Assembly (NCBI GenBank): GCA_964427875.1
Contig: CAYRVX010000005.1
Span: 50,450-114,449, forward strand
Length of the DNA stretch: 64,000 bases
Reading direction: 5' to 3'
Origin: CAYRVX01 sp964427875
GTDB lineage: Bacteria > Planctomycetota > Phycisphaerae > SM23-33
In this document: positions 33,801 to 42,655 of the stretch, piece after piece
Position numbering within the stretch: the first letter of the stretch is position 1
Layout: each line of letters begins with the position of its first letter
Notes under the pieces: model-generated
What the model was told of the DNA's origin: nothing
Database searches by the model: none
The model's input: only the letters and a program-made list of their open reading frames with translations
Position numbers and translations under genes: made by a program

Positions 33801-35212
33801 TCCAGGCGGGCCAGTTCGGCCAGCAGGATCTCGCCGCTGCTGCGGCCCCGCCGCTTCGAGAGGCGCCGGGCGAACCGCCTCAGGCTCAGCAGGGCGCCGT
33901 GCCCGCTGAAACGGTTGCCCGCCAGGTCCAGCCAGCTCTCGTTCACGATGAATGCGCTGGTGCGGTGGTCGAGATCGCCGCCGAGGCCCATGCGGCACGC
34001 CCGGGCGGCGGGCTTGAGGACGTCGGCCTTGCGGCTCACGGCGGCGGCGGTGGCGTCGGCGGTGAGTCGCAGGCGCAGCTTCGCGCCCTGCCGCTGGGCC
34101 GAGACCGTCACGTCCACCGGCCCGCTGACCGCCACCTCGCCGGGCAGGAGGGGCCTGCCGGTCAGCAGGGCCGCCAGGCGGGCGGGGTAGACCTTGCCCC
34201 TAAAGTCCATCGACTCGACGGCCTCCCAGTGCCCGCTGAACGCCTCGGCGAAGACCTTTGCCTCGCCCCGCAGGTCCACGCCCGGCAGGCGGAGGCTCCC
34301 CGAGCGGAGGTGCAGCGCCCGCGTGAGATGGTCGTAGGCGGCCCAGATGCGGAACCCCGCCTCGTCGATGACGGGGAGTTTCATTCCCCCGGCCGGCTGA
34401 ACGTCGAGCTGCCGGATCCGCACGTTGAGGCTGAACGATTCCACCACGCCGTCGTGGTTGACCTTCAGGTCCACCGTTCCGTCGCAGCGTCCGGCGAGCT
34501 TCTTGACGCGCAGGGCCCCGGCGGCGGCGACGGGCAGTTGGCTGAGGTCCACGTTCGAGAACGTCAGCGCCGCGGACGCCGCGGCCGTCGGGTCCGACCA
34601 CGCGCCCGGCGTGAGGCTCACCGGCGCCTCGCCGACCCCCCCGGACTGGATCAGCGCCGCCGACATGGTGATCTCCCGGATCCGCCCGGCGTCGAGCTGG
34701 AGGCTGGGGATCTTCAGCGCGATCACCCGCGGGTCGTCGGCCAGCTTGAGCGTGGCCCGGCCCTGGTAGACGTTGACGCGATCGACGGCCACGTCCTGCT
34801 TCAGGCGCGTCAGCGGGCTGAGGTTCACGTTCCCGTCGGCGTCCACCCGCACGTAGATCCGGGGCTTGACCAGCTCCACCCACGCGATCCGCCTGTGCAG
34901 CAGGAGCTCCACGGGCGACAGCTCGGTTCGGATGCTCCGCACCGTCGCCAGCGGCTGGGAGCCGAACCGGCCGGTCGAGTAGACGGTCAGGTCCCGGATC
35001 TCCACGCCGTCGAGCCAGCTGAGGCTCATGCCGTCGATCCCCACGTCGACGCCCATCTGTCGGCCCAGGTGGTCCGCGAGCCGCCGGCTCAGGTAGCCCG
35101 TCGGCGCCCACCACGGCAGCGAGGCGTACGCGCCGGAGAGGACGAACAGCACAAGGACCGCCAGGCGGCAGAGGACCTGCCACCAGCGCAGCTTGGGTTT
35201 CTGCCGTGGCAT
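30827..35212 (-). CDS. Very large AsmA/TamB-like envelope protein
   Basis: 1461 residues from ATG 35212 (MPRQKPKLRWWQVLCRLAVL). One N-terminal membrane helix (about 11-32) anchors a very long region rich in alternating strands with repeating AsmA-like signatures (VDGVNVSLLDGVEIRDLTVYS-type opening, many 'G.a.l.l..a.l.g.r..' strands). An AsmA_2-like C-terminal domain ends LNFKARIEGGKMHDEEV. Such proteins form hydrophobic grooves that move phospholipids or help outer-membrane assembly. The start codon overlaps the ychF stop (TGATG), so translation is coupled. The length is about twice that of E. coli AsmA and similar to TamB/YhdP. Confidence 0.75.
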   Translation of the reverse strand: MPRQKPKLRWWQVLCRLAVLVLFVLSGAYASLPWWAPTGYLSRRLADHLGRQMGVDVGIDGMSLSWLDGVEIRDLTVYSTGRFGSQPLATVRSIRTELSPVELLLHRRIAWVELVKPRIYVRVDADGNVNLSPLTRLKQDVAVDRVNVYQGRATLKLADDPRVIALKIPSLQLDAGRIREITMSAALIQSGGVGEAPVSLTPGAWSDPTAAASAALTFSNVDLSQLPVAAAGALRVKKLAGRCDGTVDLKVNHDGVVESFSLNVRIRQLDVQPAGGMKLPVIDEAGFRIWAAYDHLTRALHLRSGSLRLPGVDLRGEAKVFAEAFSGHWEAVESMDFRGKVYPARLAALLTGRPLLPGEVAVSGPVDVTVSAQRQGAKLRLRLTADATAAAVSRKADVLKPAARACRMGLGGDLDHRTSAFIVNESWLDLAGNRFSGHGALLSLRRFARRLSKRRGRSSGEILLAELARLDWRGSWEIHDPNSLLDLIPRAAGGGWWRDVRLRGAVTGRWFIHHAPATRVHVSFLAAADTSLAVADRFVKPEGNPLHLDIGAAIDANHTSLSDLDLAVTVGAGRLGIDRANLTFSPGRGEEGDANGSIDFTGRVAAEKLDALLACVPAAGGLQQRLRGRLTGRLAVHAASGYRRGRLSVDLSNVHLALGPWFDKPAGREAEVHVDFRCDPSAAPGRANLLACTWASPHGEVTVNCNFDAAPLTPAGTWKLPPDELDWIVQAVAEDVRKLVESSPALAERLAGARLAGRVNLAARGKLRHGVFDANAFCDATGLEYAAPGPGGRSKASGTGLSLRLRGSLARKRDLLVAQVSRGELNFAGSRLAMTGRAELLDKKLSGGRKLWPQPGLESLRIDANASVAAEEALWALLPRLGRLTRRHGVAGRLAVQTTAAFDGNSVRAACHLEAGGLAVARLPAMRGSAPGSKPLGAAARASFAIYCPADLSRIRLDDVHVRIGEAQLLAEARADLTVGADGLPAKIGTIAGHLAASSRRLEALETLVPALKPYGLSGRALIDVDLTDAARGVVSRATVRLDALRARVRGKDVALHGELLVEGLTPVRGLSLKGPVDPNDPRWAEFIEDNFPDVGRFRTDGLELRAGGSHGWLLADLSDLPAKARGSFHLLAERLDLEELTKWGSDANAPAARPPGHTLTEFEQESVRARARKLAAAARKHLAAARIDGRVSVDRLRSYDVSVDQVYDVRRLELTASAADGRVKIAYFGGLNGGLMSDRYSTDLTSPARSVTCRSVLSNVLGEENIQPQLAKFFPGNTVHGTFSRREEVTASLADVLAGAIDPRYPLRRVGSGRTVTMDGTTQGRAAPKFVTKIFPGLNLAKYHYRKMTAFAEFGPDGTARNDMVFDGKTYDLYMEGTTDAGNIGRYEIGLILLGTPQSAEWNHTYRQGRIPILNFKARIEGGKMHDEEVSYLWPNETLFVIFLKNNIFYRIWLAAGKNK

Positions 35213-36282
35213 CACACGTTGAACCTGAACAGGATCACGTCGCCGTCCTGCACGATGTAGTGCTTGCCCTCGAGGCGCACCTTGCCGGCCGCCTTCGCCG
35301 ACTTGTGCCCGCCGGCGGCCTGGAGATCGTCGAAGGCGACGACCTCGGCCCGGATGAAGCCCCTGGCAATGTCCGTGTGGACTTCCCCGGCGGCGGTCAC
35401 CGCGTCCGTGCCGGCGGGGATGCTCCACGCGCGGCACTCGGTGGGGTTGTAGGTCAGGAAGCTGATCAGCTTCAGCCGGTCGTAGCAGCCGCGGATGAGC
35501 CGGTCGCGAGCGGGCGCCGCGACGCCCAGATCGGCCAGAAACTCCCCGCGCTCTTGGGGCGCGAGCTGGGCGAGCTCTTCCTCGATCTTCGCCGAGAGCC
35601 GGATACACGGCAGGCCGGCCGGCTCGCCCGGGCCCTCGCCCGCAGCGTCGGCCTCGCCGCAGTTCAGAACCACCAGCGTCGGCTTGAGCGTGAGAAACTG
35701 GAAGCTCCGAACCAGCTTGTTCTCCGCCTCGTGCTCGATCGCGTCGGCGATGGGCTTCTCCGCCTCCAGCGCGTCGCGCAGCCGCTTCATCAGCTCCAGC
35801 TCGCGCAAGTCCTCGTCGCGATGCGCCGTGGGCTTCTTGACGGAGGCCTCGAGCCTCTCGATCCGCCCCGCGACCCGCTCCAGGTCGGCGAAGAGCACCT
35901 CGGCCAACAGCTCCTCGACGTCGGCGGCCGGGTCCACGCGGCCGCGATAGGCCGGCACCGTCTCACCCGAGAACCCCGCCACCACGAACACGAGCATGTC
36001 GGACTGCTCCATCGCCTGCCAGTGCGCCCGGGCGCGGGTTCGCCCGGCCTCGTCGGAGAGATCGAAGCCGGGCAGGTCGAGGAACTCCAGCTCGGCCGGG
36101 TGGGCCTTCCTGGGCTCGCCCATCGCCGCAAGCCAGTCGAGGCGGTCGTCGGGGACCTTCACGACGGCCAGGTGAGGCTGATCGGGCCGCGAGAGGTCCA
36201 CGTCGCTGCCGCCCGCCTCGGCGACCGCGGCGAAAAGCGTGCTCTTGCCCGATTGCGGCGGACCCACCAGTGCTACGCGCAT
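35212..36282 (-). CDS. ychF: YchF-family P-loop NTPase, divergent
   Basis: 356 residues. The Obg/YchF plan is clear: P-loop GPPQSGKST at 7-15, G3-type LDLPGF near 68-73, a helical coiled-coil insertion (about 130-190), an N-x-x-E in place of NKxD (VVLNCGEAD), which in this family favours ATP, and a C-terminal TGS domain (IPAGTDAVTAAGEVHTDIARGF). The P-loop differs from the usual GLPNVGKST, so this is a divergent member rather than a canonical YchF. Relatives bind ribosomes and sense redox or stress. A minus-strand TAGAAT box lies at 36304-36309, 21 bases before the ATG. Confidence 0.82.
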   Translation of the reverse strand: MRVALVGPPQSGKSTLFAAVAEAGGSDVDLSRPDQPHLAVVKVPDDRLDWLAAMGEPRKAHPAELEFLDLPGFDLSDEAGRTRARAHWQAMEQSDMLVFVVAGFSGETVPAYRGRVDPAADVEELLAEVLFADLERVAGRIERLEASVKKPTAHRDEDLRELELMKRLRDALEAEKPIADAIEHEAENKLVRSFQFLTLKPTLVVLNCGEADAAGEGPGEPAGLPCIRLSAKIEEELAQLAPQERGEFLADLGVAAPARDRLIRGCYDRLKLISFLTYNPTECRAWSIPAGTDAVTAAGEVHTDIARGFIRAEVVAFDDLQAAGGHKSAKAAGKVRLEGKHYIVQDGDVILFRFNV

Positions 36283-36376
36283 GCTGCACCTCGTCGATCC
36301 GCTATTCTACCGGGAGAGAATGCTCAAGCCCAGGCGCTGAAACTGCTCGGGGCGGCCGGCTCGGCGCCCGGGGCCC

Positions 36377-38587
36377 TCATGCCGACAGGATCTCGCCCAG
36401 CCGGCGGACCTGCCGTTCGGCGGCGTGGAGCTCTTGGGGGGAGGCCGGCGAGCGAGACCAGCGAATGCGGTAGTACAGCGCGACGAGGTCGCCCATCGTC
36501 TCGGCCGGCAGGCCGAACCGCCCGATCGCCTCGTTCGCCAGCTCGCGCGTCGTCCGGCTCGCAGGGGCCCGCAGCCCGTGGCGGCGCAGGAGCTCCAGCA
36601 GTTGGACCAGGAAGGCCGGCGGCTTCGGCACCGGCGGGGGCGCGTGTTTGCCAGCGGCGGGACGGCGGCGCTTGAACAGGACGAGCACGCCCGCCAGCGA
36701 CGCGCTGCCGGCCGCCACGAAGACGAAGAACCACACGACGGCCTCGCTGATCCGCCCGCGGGCGAAGAGCTCGACGAGCCCGCGGAGCACGGCCGTCGCC
36801 GCCCGTTTCACGGCCCCCCAGGCGCTCAGCAGGCAGGACCGCCCCCAGGCGGCGAGCGCCCGCCGCGCGTCGTCGTCGTAGCCGATCACCTCGGCGTACC
36901 AGGTGAACTCCCACGTCCGCCAGAGGTCGCGACCGGCGGTCCACCAGCGTGCCAGCACCGTCCGTGTCGGCGGCGCGAACCGCTCGGCGGGCGTGGCGTC
37001 CACGGCCGCCCAGTCCGTCTCCTCGGTGTACACTTCCGTCCACGCGTGGGCGTCGCGCTGGCGCACGACGTAGTGCCCGGCCTCGTCGTCGTAGTCGTTG
37101 GCGCAGAAGCCCGTCGCCAGCCGGGCGCGAACGTCCAGCGCCTGGCACATCACCGTCAGGGCCGAGGCGAAATACTCGCAGTGCCCGCGCCGCACGTGGA
37201 ACAGGAAGTCCTCGACGGCGTCGCGGTCGGGATCGACCTCGGTGAGGTCCAGCGTGTACGTGCAGCGCTGCCTCAGGCGCTCGGCGATCCGGCGGGCGAT
37301 GGCCAGCTCCTGCCCGCCCGCCCTTGCCCTCGAGCGGCCGACGCGCCCCGCGAGCAGATCCGCGCACCAACGGCGAGCCAGCGATTCCACCCGCGGCGAG
37401 ACCTCCATCCTCGCGGGATTCGGATAGGCCGGGCGGCCGGTCACGCTCCTGAGATGACCCAGCTCCTCCGTCGACAACCGGCCCATGAGCACAGAGGCCG
37501 TGTAACGCACCGGGCGCCCCAGACGCGCCGCAGACTTCAGGTCGTACTCGAGATTGTCGAAGGCCCGTACCGCCGCGTCCGGCGAGGAGACCTCCACGGC
37601 CGGATGGGTCGCGAACGCCGCCGGCAGCAGTGAAGGCATCATGGAGACCTCCTGGCGGACGGCGCGATTGAGAATCGCCCTGGGCGCCCGCAGGGGGAAG
37701 TACTGCCGCCGTCGTGGCGGCACGGCCCAGCCGGAGTCGACGTACTGGTTGAACACGCGCCCGCGAAGGTAGAGCGGCTCGCCCCGGGCGAGATCGGCCC
37801 CGCCCGGCGAGAGGACCCGCACGTGCATCATCACGCGATCGGAGAGATATATCCGCCTGGGCTCGCCGAGCCGGACGGTGTCGGCGAATCCGGAGACGGC
37901 CTCCCTGCGGGCGCGGCGAAGCGGCGGGGCCGCGCCCCCGGCGCCGCGAGGTGAGAGAAGGAACACCATCACCGCGGTGGCCAGCATCGCCGCCACCACG
38001 ACCGCCAGGCGGCCCAGAATCGCCCGCGCCGGCCAGTGGGGCCTCGCGGCGGCCCCGCCCGCACCGCCGGCCTGCTGCAGCGCCGAAGCGACCAGGCCGC
38101 GCCGGACCGTCAGGGCCATGGCCGCGTAACTGAGGACCACCGCGTAGACGAGCCCCATCAGGGCGAACAGCAGCTCCTGGCAGATCATCGCGCCGGCCAG
38201 CACCAGCAGCAGGCTCATGACCATCATCTGGACGTAGTCCCGATCCTTCTTGCGCTCGAAGAGCTTGCACAGTTGGATCACCATGACGTAATGCCCCAGC
38301 GCGAGGATCAGATCTTCGCCGGAAAAGATGTACCGCACGAGCAGGGCGGTGCTGGCGGCCAGCACGCCGCCGTTGAGGACGTTCCGGTGCGCGTAGATCT
38401 CCAGCTTGCGCTCGGCGGCCCAGGCGTGCAGGGCGATGGGCACGCAGGCGATGAGAAGGAACACCGCGCTGCCCTCCGCCAGGGCAAACATGCCTGCCGA
38501 AACGAAGACCGTCAGGAACACCGCCAGTTCCAGCCGCCGCCGGCCGGTGTGGGTCTCCACGGGTGTGAAGCGTCTCAGGGGCATCAT
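36377..38587 (-). CDS. Membrane-anchored transglutaminase-like protein (DUF3488/TgpA type)
   Basis: 736 residues from ATG 38587. Six or so membrane helices occupy 20-195, a periplasmic part follows, and the transglutaminase core carries a Cys/His/Asp triad: Cys470 in RRGHCEYFAS, His514 in DAHAWTEVY, Asp530 in AVDATPAERF. A further helix (about 620-640) and a DUF4129-like cytosolic tail complete the TgpA layout. TgpA-type proteins are periplasmic transglutaminases or proteases needed for envelope integrity in some bacteria. The start overlaps the DUF58 gene's stop by four bases. This is the last gene of the moxR operon. Confidence 0.9.
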   Translation of the reverse strand: MMPLRRFTPVETHTGRRRLELAVFLTVFVSAGMFALAEGSAVFLLIACVPIALHAWAAERKLEIYAHRNVLNGGVLAASTALLVRYIFSGEDLILALGHYVMVIQLCKLFERKKDRDYVQMMVMSLLLVLAGAMICQELLFALMGLVYAVVLSYAAMALTVRRGLVASALQQAGGAGGAAARPHWPARAILGRLAVVVAAMLATAVMVFLLSPRGAGGAAPPLRRARREAVSGFADTVRLGEPRRIYLSDRVMMHVRVLSPGGADLARGEPLYLRGRVFNQYVDSGWAVPPRRRQYFPLRAPRAILNRAVRQEVSMMPSLLPAAFATHPAVEVSSPDAAVRAFDNLEYDLKSAARLGRPVRYTASVLMGRLSTEELGHLRSVTGRPAYPNPARMEVSPRVESLARRWCADLLAGRVGRSRARAGGQELAIARRIAERLRQRCTYTLDLTEVDPDRDAVEDFLFHVRRGHCEYFASALTVMCQALDVRARLATGFCANDYDDEAGHYVVRQRDAHAWTEVYTEETDWAAVDATPAERFAPPTRTVLARWWTAGRDLWRTWEFTWYAEVIGYDDDARRALAAWGRSCLLSAWGAVKRAATAVLRGLVELFARGRISEAVVWFFVFVAAGSASLAGVLVLFKRRRPAAGKHAPPPVPKPPAFLVQLLELLRRHGLRAPASRTTRELANEAIGRFGLPAETMGDLVALYYRIRWSRSPASPQELHAAERQVRRLGEILSA

Positions 38588-39765
38588 CCGGCCTCCGCAC
38601 GTGCAGCGGCGGGGTCGTCCTGGAAGACTTCGCTCACGCGGGCGCCGGCGACGATCGAGAGGGTGCGGCAGTCTCTGCGGAGGCGCGTCAGTGTCTCGGC
38701 CCCAAGGCGCCGCGGCGCACCCGACCCGCTGATGACCACGACGTGTGCGTGCCGCAGCCAGGTGTGTCTCAGCCGCCCGAGGACCTCGGGCAGTTGGCAG
38801 GTCGTGTGGTCGTCGATGTCGGCCAGCGCGTCGAGCAGCCTCTGCCGCTGTGCTCGCCGGTCGGCCGGTGCGAGCACAACCGGCCTTTCGCCGTAGGCCA
38901 GCGCCGCCCCGACGCGGTACCCCGCCGCCAGGGTGTCCTCGATGAGCGTGCCGGCGAAGCGGATCGCCCGCTCGCGCCGGCGGACCGCGGCCACCGAGCG
39001 GTCCGGCAGTTGGGCGTCGATCACCACCCAGAGCGTCCGGGGCCTGGGGCGGGACATCTCGCGAATGACCGGCTCGGTCCGCCCCGCCGAGCGACGCCAG
39101 TGAATCCACCGGGCGTTGTCGCCCAGGCGGTACTCCCGCAGCCCGTAGAACTCGTCCTGCCCGCCGGCGCGGACGCTCGGCGCGGGCGAGGCCGTCTCCG
39201 CCTCGCCCTTGTGCAGCAGCGAACCGATCAGGCTGCCGCGCGCAGGCCAGACCAACAGGGAGTCCTCCTGGCGGAAGTCCCGGCTGGCGGCGACCAGGCC
39301 GAACGGAAACGTCGTCGAAACGCGGAAGGCCCCCAGACGCACACGCCCGCGGCGGGAGGGGATCGTCTCGGTGCGGCTGAGGTGCTCCCCGTCACTCGCG
39401 AGATGCCCGCACCACGCCGCGGGGAGCTTCAGGCCCCTGGCGCCCAGTTCCGCCACGCGCAGTGCCAGACACGCCCCGCCCCGCCGCGCCGGTCGAAGCA
39501 GGTACCCGACGCGCACCCGCTGGCTTTGGCGGCACCTGGCGGGCAGGTCGCGGCGGGCGCCAACGGCCGCGATCATCCGCCGCGAGAGCGCCGCCGAGAC
39601 GTACAGCGCCCCCAACATGCAGCCGAACATCACGAAGAGCAGCGCCAGCCCGCTGTTCACCGCGGTAGCCGCCACCATCGCCGTCGCCCCCAGGAAGATC
39701 CACCCCGCCATCGTCAGGCGCAGGCGGATTCGCGAGTTCTTGCGGCGTCGCAAGCCGATGCGCAT
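38584..39765 (-). CDS. DUF58 domain protein
   Basis: 393 residues. Two N-terminal membrane helices (about 19-60) precede the DUF58 signature GGQDEFYGLREYRLGDNARWIHW at about 205-227 (here split: DEFYGLREYRLGD, ARWIHWRRSAG), followed by a von Willebrand A-like fold (RTLWVVIDAQLPD). These proteins occur almost always with a MoxR ATPase and are thought to be its targets or partners. It starts 15 bases after moxR and overlaps the transglutaminase gene, so it lies within one operon. Confidence 0.9.
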   Translation of the reverse strand: MRIGLRRRKNSRIRLRLTMAGWIFLGATAMVAATAVNSGLALLFVMFGCMLGALYVSAALSRRMIAAVGARRDLPARCRQSQRVRVGYLLRPARRGGACLALRVAELGARGLKLPAAWCGHLASDGEHLSRTETIPSRRGRVRLGAFRVSTTFPFGLVAASRDFRQEDSLLVWPARGSLIGSLLHKGEAETASPAPSVRAGGQDEFYGLREYRLGDNARWIHWRRSAGRTEPVIREMSRPRPRTLWVVIDAQLPDRSVAAVRRRERAIRFAGTLIEDTLAAGYRVGAALAYGERPVVLAPADRRAQRQRLLDALADIDDHTTCQLPEVLGRLRHTWLRHAHVVVISGSGAPRRLGAETLTRLRRDCRTLSIVAGARVSEVFQDDPAAARAEAG

Positions 39766-39780
39766 CGGTCACTCCGCAGG

Positions 39781-40713
39781 CTACTTGGGGGCAGGGATGG
39801 ACTGGAGGATCTGCCGGAAGATGCCCTCGGCCGCGGCCGCGCCGTCGCCCGCGACCGTCCCGGTGACGAGCCGATGGACGCAGACGGCCGGGGCCAGCCG
39901 CTTCACGTCGTCGGGCACGACGTAATCCCTGCCGGCCAGCATGGCCGCGGCGCGGGCGGCCTGTGCAAGCGCCAGCGACCCGCGGGGCGAGAGGCCAATG
40001 GCCAGCTCCTCGCGTGCGCGGGTGGCCTCGGCGATCGAGAGGATGTATTCCATGATGGCGTCCTCCATTCCCACCTTGTCGGTGGCCTCCTGGAGGGCGA
40101 CGAGCTCGCCGGTGCCCATTACCGGCTTGAGCTCCGCCAGGCGGGTCTGCGCGGGCTGCGTGCGGAGGATCTCCCGCTCGGTGGGACGGTCCGGATACCC
40201 GATCCGCACGCGGAGCATGAAGCGGTCAAGCTGGTTCTCCGGCAGGAAGTACGTCCCCTCGAAGTCGTACGGGTTCTGCGTCGCCAGCACCATGAACGGC
40301 GGCCCCAGCGGGTACGTCACCCCGTCCGTGGAGACCTGCGACTCGTTCATCGCCTCCAGCAGGGCGCTCTGAGTCCGCGGCGTCGTGCGGTTGATCTCGT
40401 CCACCAGCACGAGGTGCGCGAAGATCGGACCCTTCTTGAAGGCGAACTGCTCCGCCGACGGATCGTACACGCTGACGCCCAGAATGTCGCTGGGAAGCAG
40501 GTCGGGAGTCAGTTGGATGCGGCTGAACGTGCAGTCGATGCTGCGGGCAATCGCCCGGGAGACGATGGTCTTCCCCACGCCCGGCACGTCCTCCAGCAGG
40601 ACGTGCCCGCGAGCCAGGAGGGCCACCAGCACCTGGCGGACGGACTCGGACTTGCCCAGAAGGACGCTCTCGACGTTCCGCCGCAGGGCCTTTAGCTTCT
40701 TGAGGGGCTCCAT
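39781..40713 (-). CDS. MoxR-family AAA+ ATPase
   Basis: 310 residues. Walker A (EDVPGVGKTIVSRA), Walker B (LVLVDEINRTTPRTQSALLEAM) and sensor 1 (MVLATQNPYDFEGTY) are intact; the C-terminal lid follows at about 230-310. MoxR ATPases act as chaperones for metalloenzymes or envelope proteins, working with the DUF58 and transglutaminase proteins encoded downstream. The minus-strand promoter has a perfect TGCTATAAT extended -10 box about 40 bases before the ATG. Confidence 0.95.
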   Translation of the reverse strand: MEPLKKLKALRRNVESVLLGKSESVRQVLVALLARGHVLLEDVPGVGKTIVSRAIARSIDCTFSRIQLTPDLLPSDILGVSVYDPSAEQFAFKKGPIFAHLVLVDEINRTTPRTQSALLEAMNESQVSTDGVTYPLGPPFMVLATQNPYDFEGTYFLPENQLDRFMLRVRIGYPDRPTEREILRTQPAQTRLAELKPVMGTGELVALQEATDKVGMEDAIMEYILSIAEATRAREELAIGLSPRGSLALAQAARAAAMLAGRDYVVPDDVKRLAPAVCVHRLVTGTVAGDGAAAAEGIFRQILQSIPAPK

Positions 40714-40754
40714 CGGGTTTCCTTGCAGTCGGCGGCGATGCCGGCCGCACCGCT

Positions 40755-40760
40755 ATTATA
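40755..40760 (-). promoter_or_regulatory. Extended -10 box of the moxR operon
   Basis: Minus-strand TGCTATAAT; the -35 is poor (CTGTTT at 17 bases), as expected for an extended -10 promoter. Divergent from the riboflavin synthase gene. Confidence 0.55.
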
Positions 40761-40828
40761 GCATCCCTGCGCCGCGCAAACAGTTTTGATTGGCGCAGCC
40801 GGACCCCCTCGGCTAGCATGAGACGGCC

Positions 40829-41476
40829 ATGTTCACGGGAATTGTCCAGCACGTCGGCGAGGTCCGGGCCGCGCGGGCGACCGGCGGCGGAAAGCGGCTG
40901 ACCATCGACCTCGGCCCGCTGGCCGAGGGCCTCGCCGCCGGCGACAGCGTGGCCGTCAGCGGCGCGTGCCTGACCGCCCGCCGCATCGCCGGCGCGGAGG
41001 CGGAGTTCGACCTCTCGGCCGAAACGCTCCGGCGCACGACCCTCTGCGACGCCTCGCCCGGCACGAAGGTGAACCTGGAGCGGCCGCTGCGGTTCAGCGA
41101 CGAGCTGGGCGGGCACCTCGTCCAGGGGCACGTGGACGGCGTCGGCGAGGTCCGCCGGATCGATCGCCGGGGCGATGAGTGGACCGTCGAGCTCGCCGCG
41201 CCGAAGGAGCTTACCGACCAGATGGTCGAGAAGGGCTCGGTCGCCGTGGCCGGCGTCTCGCTGACGATCACGCACGTCGCCGACGGCGCCTTCGGCGTGG
41301 CGCTGATCCCGACGACGCTGGCCAAGACGACCTTCGGCCGGATGAACGTCGGCTCGAAGGTCAACATCGAGACGGACGTGATCGGCAAGTACGTGCGCCG
41401 TTACCTGCGCCAGCCCTCGGCCGCCCCCGAAGGCGGCCTGACGCTCGAAAAGCTCCGCGAAGCGGGCTTCGCGTAA
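40829..41476 (+). CDS. ribE: Riboflavin synthase, alpha chain
   Basis: 215 residues, starting with the invariant MFTGIVQHVGEV. The protein is an internal duplication of two lumazine-binding barrels (1-97 and 98-200); substrate-site motifs are SGACLTA, GGHLVQGHVDGVG and the second-barrel equivalent GVSLTI. It dismutates two 6,7-dimethyl-8-ribityllumazine molecules to riboflavin. No other rib gene is nearby, and the roughly 115-base divergent region with moxR is too short for an FMN riboswitch. pdxA follows 82 bases downstream. Confidence 0.95.
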   Translation: MFTGIVQHVGEVRAARATGGGKRLTIDLGPLAEGLAAGDSVAVSGACLTARRIAGAEAEFDLSAETLRRTTLCDASPGTKVNLERPLRFSDELGGHLVQGHVDGVGEVRRIDRRGDEWTVELAAPKELTDQMVEKGSVAVAGVSLTITHVADGAFGVALIPTTLAKTTFGRMNVGSKVNIETDVIGKYVRRYLRQPSAAPEGGLTLEKLREAGFA

Positions 41477-41490
41477 CGCGATTCCTGCGG

Positions 41491-41496
41491 TAGAAT
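41491..41496 (+). promoter_or_regulatory. Possible -10 box of pdxA
   Basis: TAGAATAGT, 62 bases before the pdxA ATG; the hexamer at 17 bases upstream (TTCGCG) matches the -35 consensus only weakly. Confidence 0.35.
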
Positions 41497-41558
41497 AGTC
41501 TGTTGGAACGCCCCGCGCCCCGGAGGGTCGTGGGGCGGGTTGTTCTTGCGGAATCATC

Positions 41559-42587
41559 ATGGACGGATACCGGCCCACAATCGGCATCACGATGGGCGAC
41601 CCGTGCGGCATCGGGGCCGAGGTCGTCGTCAAGACGCTTACTGACTCCGAGGTGAGTCAGCGGGCGAAGTTCGTCGTCTTCGGCCTCAGCGAGCAGCTCG
41701 CCTACACCGCCGACATGCTGGAGGTGGACCTGCGTTTCTACCGCGACCACCACGAGGACATCCGCAAGTACGGCCACGACCTGGTCATCCTCGATTACGA
41801 CGAGATAACCATGCCCGCCCGGATGCCGCGCGGGTCCAGCCGGATCGGCGGGCGGACGTCGATGGCCTTCTGTCTCGACGCCATCGAGGCCGCCAAGGCC
41901 GGCCTAGTCGACGCCCTCGTCACCGCCCCGATCTCCAAGGCATCGTGGCACCTGGCCGGGCACCGCAAGTATCCCGGCCACACCGAGCTGCTCGCCCACA
42001 AGTGCGGCGCGCGCCACGTGGCCATGATGTTCGTCGCGCCCCAGATGAAGGTCGCGCTGGCCACCACGCACCGGTCGATCCTCTCGATCCGCGATGTGTT
42101 CACCATCGGCTGCGTGTTCAACCCGATCGACCTGGCCCATCAGGCCCTTCGCGAGTGGTTCGGCTGCGAGAAGCCCCACATCCTCGTGGCCGGGCTGAAC
42201 CCCCACGCCGGCGAGGAGAGCCAGTTCGGCGACGAGGAGTCCCGCGTGATCGCCCCGGCCATCCTCATGGCCAAGGAGGCCGGCATCGACGTCGACGGGC
42301 CCTTTCCGGGCGACACCGTCTTCCTGAAGGCGCTCAACGGCCGCTGCGACTGCGTCGTGGCCATGTACCACGACCAGGGCCTGATCCCCGTCAAGCTGCT
42401 CGCCTGGCGCGAGGCCGTCAACGTGACGCTCGGCCTGCCGATCATCCGCACGAGCCCCGACCACGGCACCGCCTTCGACATCGCCGGCAAGGGCAAGGCC
42501 GACCCCACCAGCATGATCGCCGCCACCAACCTGGCCATCGACCTGGCGATCAAAAAACGGGTCGGGAAAGAGAACACCTCGCGATAG
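41559..42587 (+). CDS. pdxA: 4-hydroxythreonine-4-phosphate dehydrogenase
   Basis: 342 residues, ATG 41559. It oxidises 4-phosphohydroxy-threonine in the DXP-dependent vitamin B6 pathway. Seen: TIGITMGDPCGIGAEV at the N-terminus and the metal-ligand histidines in KYPGHTELLA, NPHAGEE and MYHDQGLIPVK. PdxA2 or tetronate-type dehydrogenases share the fold, so a sugar-acid role cannot be ruled out; no pdxJ is in the window. A 9-bp hairpin follows nine bases past the stop. Confidence 0.92.
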   Translation: MDGYRPTIGITMGDPCGIGAEVVVKTLTDSEVSQRAKFVVFGLSEQLAYTADMLEVDLRFYRDHHEDIRKYGHDLVILDYDEITMPARMPRGSSRIGGRTSMAFCLDAIEAAKAGLVDALVTAPISKASWHLAGHRKYPGHTELLAHKCGARHVAMMFVAPQMKVALATTHRSILSIRDVFTIGCVFNPIDLAHQALREWFGCEKPHILVAGLNPHAGEESQFGDEESRVIAPAILMAKEAGIDVDGPFPGDTVFLKALNGRCDCVVAMYHDQGLIPVKLLAWREAVNVTLGLPIIRTSPDHGTAFDIAGKGKADPTSMIAATNLAIDLAIKKRVGKENTSR

Positions 42588-42595
42588 TCCGCCAA

Positions 42596-42619
42596 ACCCA
42601 TGGGCAGCGCCCCATGGGT
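42596..42619 (+). terminator. Hairpin after pdxA
   Basis: ACCCATGGG, loop CAGCGC, CCCATGGGT: a perfect 9-bp stem nine bases after the stop. Only weak pyrimidine follows (CCCCTCT), so its strength as an intrinsic terminator is uncertain. Confidence 0.5.
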
Positions 42620-42655
42620 CCCCTCTGATCGGTGCCGACGCCTCGTCAGTACCCT

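Noticed and set aside
40714..40828. Possible FMN riboswitch before riboflavin synthase
   Set aside because: The divergent region is only about 115 bases, contains the moxR promoter and lacks the conserved RFN elements.
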